This document shows positions 56,201 through 64,000 of a DNA stretch of 64,000 bases, one piece after another; the stretch's first letter is position 1; each line of letters starts with the position of its first letter. The position numbers and the translations under genes are program-made. Where the stretch lies: assembly GCA_037367355.1 (NCBI GenBank), contig CM074697.1:4092001-4156000 (forward strand), in the 5' to 3' direction. The notes under the pieces are model-generated. The model ran no database searches and was not told where the DNA came from. It saw only the letters and a program-made list of their open reading frames with translations. The stretch comes from Neoscytalidium dimidiatum. Taxonomy: Eukaryota; Ascomycota; Dothideomycetes; Botryosphaeriales; Botryosphaeriaceae.

Positions 56201-56690
56201 TAGATAGAAGCATCGCCTTAACGCGGTCCTCGGACACCCTCTACAATCAATTCATCTCTTGATTTAGTCATTGTAGGGTCCATGAAAGCTACAGTTGAAG
56301 CAGAAACGATGGGTAACTGCACGGCGCGCATGACCCCTTCGGAAAACGGGCTGAGTCGGATTCATATCCGAATTGGTGATGCTGGACGCAGGTTTGATGG
56401 TGCATCGGCGGAGGTCCGAAGGGCGAAAAGCGGGGTTCGGAGAGAAAGGCGGACAGGTGACAACCAGGTCCATAACCACAATCGGGTAGTGTTCTGACAG
56501 GGTTCCATTCCCCAGTGGACCAGTCGGCACCTGTTGCGCCGGAGCTATGCAATCACCGACACGTCCTCCAAATACTCACTCAGTCTCCAGCAAAGACTAG
56601 ATTATCGCACGCATTTCTCAAAGCTATCACAGACCTTTGCTCTCTTTTGCGGTTCGTGTCCCCGAAACAGCTTCAGCAAATCCTCCAGCC
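56201..56690. other. promoter of the aldolase gene
   Basis: About 490 bases between the dehydrogenase stop and the aldolase start, same strand. No gene or distinct repeat was seen. Confidence 0.5.
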
Positions 56691-57857
56691 ATGCCGTCAT
56701 CAACGATTGCTGCAAAGGCGACCACATTGCCCGCGGGCGTCTATTGCCCCGTGATATCCCTCTACAAGAACACCCCGCTCCAAGAAATTGACTCGGACGC
56801 CATGGTGAGTCTCTGGGATTTTTATCAGAAGCAGTAACAGGGCCTGACTCGCGCGCAGTACAAGCACTGTCAATACCTCGTCCGCGGCGGCCTGCACGGC
56901 CTCGTCTACCTGGGCACCAACGGCGAGCTCGCCCTGCTGGACCGCGAGGAGCGCAAGCAAATCGTCGCCCTGGCGCGCAAGGCCGTGACCGAGCTCGGCG
57001 TCCCCGATTACCCCCTCGTCGCCGGCATCTCCGCGCAGAGCACGAAGGAGACCATCCGGAACGCGCGCGACGCGCACGAGGCCGGCGCCAGCTTCGCGCT
57101 GCTGCTCCCGCCGAGCTACTGGGCGAAGGCCGTGACCGAGGAGGCGCTGCTGGCGTACTACCGCGATGTGGCGGACAGCAGTCCGCTGCCGATTGTCATC
57201 TATAATGTTCGCCTTTTTCTTTTTTTACTTTTTTTTTTTTTCTTTATTACTCTCCGAAAATCATCTTGGAGCTGGTAGAGGTTGTGCTGATACTTTGCTA
57301 TTCAGTTCCCCGGCGTGACCTCCGGGGTGGATCTTGACTCGGATCAGCTCGCAGCGCTGGCCGAGCACCCGAACATCGTCGGCGTGAAGCTGACCTGTGG
57401 TAACGTGGGCAAAGTCGTTCGCCTTGCAAGCAAGTTCTCGCCCGGGCAATTCGGCGTCTTCGGCGGCTCGTCAGACTACCTCTTCCCCACCCTCGAAGCC
57501 GGCGGCATTGGCTGTGTTACCGGCCTGGCAAACGTGTTTCCCAGAGCGACGGCCCGCATTTTCGATCTGTGGACTGCAGGCAAGACTGACGAAGCGAGGA
57601 GGCTTCAGCAGGTCGTCGCAAACTCGGAATGGGCGTGTAAAAAGAGTTTGGCGGCAACGAAGTACGGTGCTTGGTGGTTCGTGGGGAGGAAGCTGGGTCT
57701 GGAGGACAGCAAGACCTTTGCGCCGCGGAAACCGTACTTGGAAGCCAAAGAGGCTTTCCAGCAGTGGACAATAAAGACTATGGGGATTTTGGAAGAGGAT
57801 GAAGCCGCCATCCCCGAGGGGATCAAGGGGGCCGGAAAAACGAATGGGACTGCATAG
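56691..57857 (+). CDS. DapA-superfamily (dihydrodipicolinate synthase/N-acetylneuraminate lyase type) aldolase
   Basis: Encodes 337 residues from three exons (introns 56805-56858 and 57207-57305, the latter with a T13 run). Class I pyruvate aldolases of this fold use a Schiff-base Lys. The catalytic Lys182 lies in IVGVKLTCGN, the proton-relay Tyr153 in PIVIYNFPG (rebuilt across the second intron), and the carboxylate-binding GTNGE at 57-61 (family consensus G-[ST]-[TN]-G-E). The order of motifs and FPGVTSGVDLDSDQL match fungal 2-keto-3-deoxy-acid aldolases such as the GaaC/LGA1 type of D-galacturonate breakdown and 4-hydroxy-2-oxoglutarate aldolases. I cannot tell the sugar acid. It lies tail-to-tail with the Asp-box protein (193 bases) and is the key enzyme of the candidate cluster. 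Confidence 0.9.
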
Positions 57858-58050
57858 AGGGATATGGCGCTTTCAGGGGGCGCAGTTTGCAACAGATAAT
57901 ACTTTTGATGGATTTTCAACGCAAAGAGAATAGACTTATGAAGGCTCGTGATGTGTTGACAAATGACCGAAAATGACGCGCAGGAGGTGTGATTCAAACA
58001 GCATAACGTGAGTCACTTGCTGTCTTTGAATTTTACATATAAGTCATTAC

Positions 58051-59217
58051 TTAAGCAAACGCATAATCCTCCTTTATCCTCACGTACTTGATCCGTTGTC
58101 TGAAATACGTGTAGGCAATGTGAATCCACCCGTCCGGCCCAGTCGCGATGCTCGGATAGCTTGCTTCCCGGTTAATCTTATCCTTCGAGTTGTTGGTCAT
58201 GCAATACCCGTCCGTCTCTTCTACAGTCCTGAACTTCCAAGTGAGACCCAGATCTTCCGATACCCCAAAGGACAGTGCCGAGCGTGGGGCTCCCCAGATT
58301 GCCTCCTTTCCGCCAACGGCGGGCTGATTTTGCAGCTTCTCCGCCTCGGGAGTAATGTCATCATACAAGCCCTCACGGCGCCGCATGTCTGGCGTTGCGC
58401 TGGAGTTGTTGAAGACGAGACCGAGTTTGCCGCTGGGCAAGACGTCGAAGCATATGCCAGAGTTGGGATTCGGTAATGTAGTTGGCTGTGGTGGTGACCA
58501 GTTGATGGCATCGGGCGAGATAGATCTGTATACGTTGTCCGCCCATCGGCTTCGGAAGAACGCGAGGTACGTGCCATCCGGTACGCGCCTGATGTTCATG
58601 TGGACGCAACCGGTGGACTTCGGCACCACCTTCTCCTTCCACGTCTTTCCTCGATCATTGGAGTACCGAACGGCTGAGATATCGTCGTTGCCGGTCCACT
58701 GGAAGCCTTCGGGAGCTCTGCAGTACCAGATGGGGAGGACCCAGGTGTCGTCCGGCAAAACCACAACGGGCTGCCGCACGAAGGCACCGATCTCGGGGAA
58801 CAGTTGAGTAGCGGGGCTCCAAGTCGCTCCGCGGTCGTTGGATACACGCTTGCGGATGATGGCCTTGTTCTGGTGGCCTGCTTCTTGCGCCGTGTAGATG
58901 ACCCAGATCTCGGTGGAGTCGGGAACGCGAAAGAGGACCGGGTTCTGCTCGCTACGGTTCGGGTCGTCCGAGATCTTCTGGGGAGGCTCCCATGTTTTGG
59001 ATCCTGGTCTCAAGCGGGACAGGTAGATGGAGATATCTGAGCACCCTTCTTGCGAACCACCAAACCAGCTGCACAGAAGTTCTCCGTCGTCAAGCAGGAG
59101 AAGGTTGGAAGCATGCGACTGGACAGTGGCTGCGGGCAGGTAGGCTTCGGTGCGAGCAGGATCAGTCGACACTGACCTGAGGTCCTCGTGATAGTCCGTT
59201 TCGGAAGTGACAGCCAT
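58051..59217 (-). CDS. sialidase-like Asp-box beta-propeller protein (BNR family)
   Basis: Single exon, 388 residues, ATG at 59217 (the in-frame TTG before it is not used). The start segment SHASNLLLLDDGELLCSWFGGSQEGCSD is characteristic of BNR_2/sialidase-like propellers. Three canonical Asp boxes (S-x-D-x-G-x-x-W) are at 126-133, 186-193 and 320-327, with a degenerate one at 234-240. Arginines suitable for a carboxylate-binding triad occur (NPVLFRVPD, FRSRW, YFRQR), but I cannot verify them. There is no signal peptide, so the protein is predicted to be intracellular, unlike true fungal sialidases/KDNases. It would act on an imported acidic glycoside, or be a non-hydrolytic relative or lyase. 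It is divergent from MFS 2 across 477 bases and convergent with the aldolase. Confidence 0.85.
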   Translation of the reverse strand: MAVTSETDYHEDLRSVSTDPARTEAYLPAATVQSHASNLLLLDDGELLCSWFGGSQEGCSDISIYLSRLRPGSKTWEPPQKISDDPNRSEQNPVLFRVPDSTEIWVIYTAQEAGHQNKAIIRKRVSNDRGATWSPATQLFPEIGAFVRQPVVVLPDDTWVLPIWYCRAPEGFQWTGNDDISAVRYSNDRGKTWKEKVVPKSTGCVHMNIRRVPDGTYLAFFRSRWADNVYRSISPDAINWSPPQPTTLPNPNSGICFDVLPSGKLGLVFNNSSATPDMRRREGLYDDITPEAEKLQNQPAVGGKEAIWGAPRSALSFGVSEDLGLTWKFRTVEETDGYCMTNNSKDKINREASYPSIATGPDGWIHIAYTYFRQRIKYVRIKEDYAFA

Positions 59218-59694
59218 GTCGGACAATTCAAGAAGTGCTGTGCAACGCTAATTGGTCAAAGCTGCGGCGTTGCAAAGTGGGAGTGCGGCGGCTTATTAGC
59301 TCTGTACCGGGTGACAATTGCCGAAACATCAAAGAAGTGCGGTCGGACATTGAAGCGCGGTACTTGCCTGGAGATAGTTATGGGTCTAGTGGGCCCTGCT
59401 CGGCGAAGGATTGATCCACCGACATGGGGGTGTAAACGCAGTCTCGGTGAGAAGTCCGAGGGCTGAGTTACGGCGTATCTGAGGGTTGCGGGGAAAGTGG
59501 AGGTGGAGCGCTAAACAATCTGGGGTGCAGATCCGGGGAAAGTCCTGCCAAGGCATTCTCTATGGCCCGAATAAAAGAAAGCTAAGCAGCTGCAAGCATG
59601 GGCGAAGGAAAGCGGCGCTCTTGTTGAAGGTTGGCACCACAACTGTTCCCTCTCGACTCCTCCAGCCTCGACACACGGTCTTCGCATCCTGAAA
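59218..59694. promoter_or_regulatory. divergent promoter of the Asp-box protein and MFS 2
   Basis: The two starts face away across 477 bases, so both genes must be transcribed from here, consistent with joint regulation. No TATA box or repeated motif was identified by eye. Confidence 0.5.
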
Positions 59695-61584
59695 ATGGGT
59701 GGTGGAACTTCGATTTGGGCTTCTCCCGAGTGGAAAACGGACCCACGGCAAATTTTTAATCATCGACTGCTTTTGCTCACCGTCACGGTTGCATGGGCTG
59801 GATGCTCATACGGTTTTGATCAAGGCAATATTGGCGGCGTCTTGACTCTACCCAGCTTCAGGCATGCGTTTGGGTTAGACGAGTTATCCGCAGATGCAGC
59901 AGACCGGAGAGGTAAGCTCAGGGGATCTCCTGTAGAAGCTCTAGAGACTGAACCATCTCGCAGAAGGAGACATTGCGGCGATGATGGCTGCAGGTGGTTC
60001 GGCAGGCGTAAGGAAACTCGAACACCCTCGTACGCAAGAAGTTGCTTACCGCAGGACAGGCGCTCTTGGCCGCTCCATGCTCGGACTTTCTCGGCCGCAA
60101 GAATTCGATGCTCATCTATGGTTTCCTTTTCCTCATCGGAGCAACCATGCAGGAGATTGCAAACCTCGGCGTCTTCTACGCTGGGCGTCTGATTGGCGGG
60201 CTTGCCATCGGTGGCATGTCCATGCTGGCGCCGCAATATCTCAGCGAGAATTCACCAAAGTCCATCCGGGGGTCACTGACGACGCTGTATAACCTCATGA
60301 TTGTCTTTGCTCTCTCACTGGCATTCTGGATCAATTTCGCCGTTTCGAAGTGGTCTGGCGATGGCATCGAGCACAAAAACACGCAATGGACGCTGTCAAT
60401 GTCCATCCAGATCATCCCAGGAGGCTTCATGTTCCTCATGATGTGGCGTAAGTCCAGAGCCTATCTCTTCAGGGTCATGCACTCACAGCATCAGTTGTTC
60501 TTGAGACGCCACGAGCCCTCATCGCAAGAGGCAAGAAAGAGCAAGGCTTGAAGAACCTATGCAAGCTCAGAGGCTTGCCTGCACACCATCAATACGTGCA
60601 GCAGGAGTATATGGAAGTGTGTGCGCAGGTCGATGCTGAGCAGGAACTCGTTGCAGGTCAGTCCGAACGTTCTTTTTCACAGAGCTTTAGCTGACGAACC
60701 AGGCCACAACTATGTAATTGTCGTCAAGGAAATTGTTACCATCGCAAGTAACAGGCGCCGATTTTTCTTGGCCACGACTCTCTTCTTGTTCCACAAGTTT
60801 ACTGGAACAGACAGCCTCAACTACTTTGCTCCAGACATCTTTGAGATGATCGGAGTTAAGGGCGGTTCGACGACACTGCTCACCACTGGCGTTTATGGTC
60901 TCGTGAAGCTGGTTACGACCATTTTTTACGTCGCGGTCATCGTTGATCGAGTTGGCCGGAGAAGGCCCTTGATGGTCGGTGCAACGATTCAGGCCACGGC
61001 AATGCTTTACATTGCCCTCTATGTCCGATTCGGCAACCCGTCAGCACACCACGGGACCGAGGCTGGAGGCATCGTTGGCATCATCTGGTAAGTCTTCTTA
61101 CGTGCGTCGATAACGACAACAACAATTGACGTGTGGCAGGATCTACCTCTATGCATTCGGCTGGTCCTTTGGTCACTCGGTTGCGCCGTACGTCGTTGCG
61201 GCAGAAATCTTCCCGGCTAGGATCCGCTCGGTCTGCATGGCATTCTGTCTGTTCCTGAACTGGATCGTGGACTACGGCATCACCAAGGCCACACCAAGCA
61301 TGATGACGCACCTCGGATGGGGCACGTTCCTCCTCTACGCGGTGTTGACGTACATCGGCGTGGTTTTCGTGTACTTCTGCATGCCGGAGCTGAAGGGCCG
61401 CAGCATCGAGTCCATGGATGACCTGTTCTCGCACTCCATCTGGACCATGTTCAAGCGGGCCTACCCGACCGAGGAGGAGAAGGTTCGGCACGATGTGTAC
61501 AACAAGATGGCTCTGGATGAGGAGCCAAATGCGTCGGACGCTAAACAGAAAGGCGGAGCAGTGCACGTGGAGACGGTTGAATGA
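59695..61584 (+). CDS. MFS sugar porter family transporter 2
   Basis: Encodes 547 residues from six exons (introns 59912-59963, 60006-60054, 60448-60494, 60657-60702, 61088-61139). Motifs: CSYGFDQGNIGGVLTLPSF at helix 1, SDFLGRKNSM after helix 2, GRLIGGLAIGGMSMLAPQYLSENSPKSIRG, a degenerate central LETPRALIARG (consensus PESPRWL), FHKFTGTDSLNYFAPDIF at helix 7, DRVGRRRPLM, and PELKGRSIESMDDLF after helix 12. The pattern resembles fungal quinate/sugar-acid permeases. The second intron appears to be of the GC-AG class (GCGTAAGG donor); an alternative GT donor at 59994 would delete four residues of helix 2. A two-transporter arrangement in one locus suggests related substrates, for example a polymer fragment and its acid. 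Confidence 0.9.
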
Positions 61585-61735
61585 GGGCGCTTATGATTTA
61601 CTTTCAATGCTTTGCTAAGAAAAATGAGATTCTGGCTCAACGCTATCAGTGGCTTTTATGTTTTTATGATGCTCTGCCTCAAACCGCGGCACCTCGAAGG
61701 AAGGGAAGCCCGTCGACCGCTAGGAAGACGGGTGT

Positions 61736-62842
61736 CTACTCGACATATCTCAACTGGCCACCGTCGTTGGTGATGTGCTCAGAGAGCACGAAGCGGCGGC
61801 GGTGCCAGGTGCCATCCACCTTCTGCAGGTCGGCGACCATGACGTTGCCACTGTCCACAATCTCCCATTTCTGGGCGGAGCCGGAGAAGTTGCCGACCTG
61901 TCCGGGGCGCACCCAGCGGAACTCGCCGTTGGCGTTTGTGATGATCTCGTCCAGGTCGATGCGAGATTCCTGCCACCTGTCTCCACCGGCATTGCACTCG
62001 GCGATGAGGAAGCAGTGGTTGCCGTCAGACCACAGTCTCACGTTCCTGGACGACAGGTGGTAGTTGCCTCCATGCATCTTCTGGTGGTGGCCGTCATGGC
62101 CATCGTGGTGCGGGGCCGGGGCGGGGGGGTTGTGCTGCTGTATCGGCTGCTGGTAGGGCGGCGGGGCATGGTGTTGTTGCTGATCGTGACGGCGGCGCTC
62201 TTCCTCCTCGCGGCGGCGCCGATCTTCCTCTTCGCGGCGACGTCGTTCTTCCTCCTCGCGGCGGCGCTCCTCCTCCTTCTTCTTCTTCTCTTCTTCCTCC
62301 TCCTTCTCGTGCTTCCGGTGGTGGGTGTAGGCCAGAGCGGCGCCTCCGAGGGCAACGCCCAGAGCGCCGGCAGCGCCGAACTTCAGCATCTTCTTCCTCC
62401 TGGCCCTGTCCTCGTCGGCGGTGCGCTCCTCATCGCTCTCGTTGTCGGAGGGGTCGCTCTGGTCGTCCTCCTTGCCGTCCCAGCCGACCTCGTTGCGGTC
62501 CTGCCACTCGACATGCTTGACGCGGAACTGGTTGCCGTCGCCGACGCAGACATCGTAGGCGCGGAGGGTCTTGCAGTTGATCTCGTCGGCGTAGATGGCG
62601 TCAGCGTTCACGGTGTGGGCCGTGATGGAGCGGTGAGGCGGCTGGGGGTAGTTTTGGGGAAGGAGGGGCTCCCGCCTGGCGATCTGCGCCTTCTGGCATG
62701 TGATGCGGCGGGCGTAGATGACGCGGGCATTGACGGTGGACGCGGTGACGGCCTGGGTGTAGAGATCGCCGCGGACGGTGTAGGACTGGCGGTGGATGGA
62801 GCTCTGGCCGTCATCGACCACGGCAGACGGGTGGTTGCCCAT
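61736..62842 (-). CDS. CVNH (cyanovirin-N homology) domain protein with glycine-zipper and coiled coil
   Basis: Single exon, 368 residues, ATG at 62842. The last 108 residues form a CVNH carbohydrate-binding fold (YHLSSRNVRLWSDGNHCFLIAECN ... IDLDEIITNANGEFRWV ... WHRRRFVLSEHITNDGGQLRYVE). The N-terminal 120 residues contain two related segments (TVNARVIYARRITCQKAQIA and TVNADAIYADEINCKTLRAY), probably a duplicated small domain. A glycine-rich hydrophobic stretch (FGAAGALGVALGGAALAY) then precedes an Arg/Glu coiled coil of about 50 residues and a Pro/Gln/His linker. No signal peptide is present. Fungal multidomain CVNH proteins bind glycans; this one might be membrane-associated through the glycine zipper. 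It is convergent with MFS 2 (151 bases). Its promoter carries a (TAG)8 microsatellite just upstream of the start. Confidence 0.9.
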   Translation of the reverse strand: MGNHPSAVVDDGQSSIHRQSYTVRGDLYTQAVTASTVNARVIYARRITCQKAQIARREPLLPQNYPQPPHRSITAHTVNADAIYADEINCKTLRAYDVCVGDGNQFRVKHVEWQDRNEVGWDGKEDDQSDPSDNESDEERTADEDRARRKKMLKFGAAGALGVALGGAALAYTHHRKHEKEEEEEKKKKEEERRREEEERRRREEEDRRRREEEERRRHDQQQHHAPPPYQQPIQQHNPPAPAPHHDGHDGHHQKMHGGNYHLSSRNVRLWSDGNHCFLIAECNAGGDRWQESRIDLDEIITNANGEFRWVRPGQVGNFSGSAQKWEIVDSGNVMVADLQKVDGTWHRRRFVLSEHITNDGGQLRYVE

Positions 62843-63910
62843 GTTGGGGAGGTGGCTGCTGGGCTGTAAGTAGTAGTAGTAGTAGTAGTAGTAGGTGGAG
62901 TGACTCGTGAGAAAGCTGCAGCGTGGGGATCGGTTCTGCTGACGGAGGGAGAGGCAGAGGCGGAGGCAGGCTTTAAATGCACGAGCAGCTGGCGGAAGGC
63001 GGCACCGGCAGCTGCAGGCTGAGTCGACGCATGGTGAATTGTCAATCTATACAAACCTTCGAGGCGGCCGTGCGAGGGGCAGCTGTCAGCGTCCTTTGGC
63101 CAGCAGGCCAGCTCACCTGAAACTGGACCGAGCCAAAATGCCCGCTAGCTGTGGCTGTGCGGCGCTGTTGCGGACGCCATTCGACAGCCCGGCTCCACTG
63201 CGCCTCCGTGCGCCCGGATACCGGCAATTGTGGCTGTGCCCGCCCTCCGCCGGCCGCCAGCCGCCAGCCGCCAGCAGCCAACCGGCCAGACTGCGGGGCG
63301 GAGCGGAGCGATGGCGCCCATGTCGTGGCCGCTCCTCAGACGCCGGCGCCACCAGCTTCTCAGCTTGCCTGCGCGCGCTTCATGAGACTCTGCCGTGCCG
63401 CCGCCCTCCCCGCGCTGCCCTAACGAATTGTCCTGGCTTCTTCGCAGCCACAACCTCTTCCGGCAACGTGAAAACTCCCTGCTCCTGCTCTTGTCGGTCG
63501 GAAAGCATTTTGCCAGGAACAGGCCAAGCAAACGAAAACTTACTCTTACACACACTAGGCGAACTCAAATGCAAGACTCACCATGCACTTTGGAACTCAA
63601 AGCTTCCGCAGCGCCCCCGAACGTCCGCGATGCCTCAGTCCGTTCAGTCGCAGTTGCTGCCGGGCGGCTCTATAAAGCCCACCCCATCGGCAGGTCCAAT
63701 CTGGCCCGACTTGTGCTACTCTTGCGTCCTTGGCGTCCTTACTCGTTCCAGTAGGTCCCAAGACTGCCACGACTTGGTGTTCACCCGAGCCTCCTCACAA
63801 CTCTCTCATTATCTGTATTATCTCGGCATTGGATATTTGTCCCGCTTCCAAGATACGCAATGGCGTCGCGTTGATGTGCATGTTAAATAGTGGTTCCTGC
63901 ACCCCACGCC
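62843..63910. other. bidirectional promoter of the CVNH gene and the edge gene
   Basis: About 1.07 kb, GC-rich with CCG/CAGC low-complexity blocks at 63230-63300. A TATAAAG at 63671-63677 serves the forward gene. Long overlapping open frames on both strands here are composition artefacts. Confidence 0.5.
62871..62894. repeat. (TAG)8 microsatellite
   Basis: Eight perfect TAG units lie 28 bases upstream of the CVNH start codon, that is, probably in its 5' leader (read CTA on the reverse strand). Confidence 0.9.
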
Positions 63911-64000
63911 ATGTCCGAGCAGCTTCTCGACAAGGCCCGAGACAGCTGGCTCTTCTCCCAGCGCCTCTTCTCGTTAGAGACGACTGCCAGTCTCGTCGAA
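63911..64000 (+). CDS. N-terminus of an unrecognised gene, cut by the window edge
   Basis: ATG at 63911 (CGCCATGTCC context) opens a frame that continues to the window end: MSEQLLDKARDSWLFSQRLF and so on for 30 residues. It is a soluble, helical-looking start with no signal peptide. A TATAAAG lies about 240 bases upstream. The product cannot be identified from this fragment. Confidence 0.6.
   Translation, partial: MSEQLLDKARDSWLFSQRLFSLETTASLVE

Noticed and set aside
61775..62869. 364-codon forward open frame opposite the CVNH gene, very hydrophobic
   Set aside because: Hydrophobicity comes from the antisense of the Arg/Glu coiled coil; no start context or family motif.

Overview
This window looks like nuclear DNA from a filamentous ascomycete (Pezizomycotina). 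Most genes are split by very short GT..AG introns (45-120 bases) with GTRAGT donors and CTAAC-like branch sites. The protein families fit as well: a BRCT/Myb Rap1, a vigilin/Scp160 KH protein, two fungal rhodopsin-like (PTH11-type) receptors, a Zn2Cys6 factor, an AA9 lytic polysaccharide monooxygenase and a PL3 pectate lyase. The pectate lyase, AA9 enzyme and secreted amine oxidase suggest a plant-associated or plant-litter lifestyle. I cannot place the genus. All gene models below were spliced by hand; every complete model gives an exact multiple of three unless stated.

Left part (0-24 kb): a 5'-truncated trans-aconitate methyltransferase relic; then core genes: Scp160-like KH protein (-), secreted copper amine oxidase (-), Swf1-type DHHC palmitoyltransferase (-) divergent from Rap1 (+), an 80-residue small protein (+), a DUF6594 membrane-protein pseudogene (+), a four-helix membrane protein (-), Nse2/Mms21 SUMO ligase (+), and a second small protein (78 residues, -) that resembles the first.

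Middle (24-42 kb): secreted and accessory genes separated by long non-coding stretches: PL3 pectate lyase (+), a GPI-type Ser/Thr-rich wall protein (+), AA9 LPMO (-). Then comes a compact metabolic locus: an AtuA/DUF1446 protein (-) divergent from a class III CoA-transferase-like protein (+), followed by a Zn2Cys6 regulator (-). Their shared 0.9-kb promoter carries four copies of a CAAAACTCC-type motif. A GH16-like secreted enzyme with a reading-frame break and a badly damaged CHRD-like secreted-protein relic follow.

Right part (42-64 kb): a dense run of catabolism-type genes: a short-chain dehydrogenase and a thiamine-diphosphate enzyme in tandem, two rhodopsin-like receptor paralogues, then MFS sugar porter, D-2-hydroxyacid dehydrogenase, DapA-superfamily aldolase, an intracellular Asp-box (sialidase-like) propeller protein and a second MFS sugar porter. 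I read the last five as a candidate sugar-acid uptake and breakdown cluster: the aldolase would cleave a 2-keto-3-deoxy or ulosonic acid and the dehydrogenase would handle a 2-keto/2-hydroxy acid, with the propeller protein acting on a glycoside. The substrate is unknown and the pathway is inference. A CVNH (cyanovirin-N fold) protein and the first 30 codons of an unrecognised gene close the window. I saw no rRNA, tRNA, CRISPR array or intact transposon.
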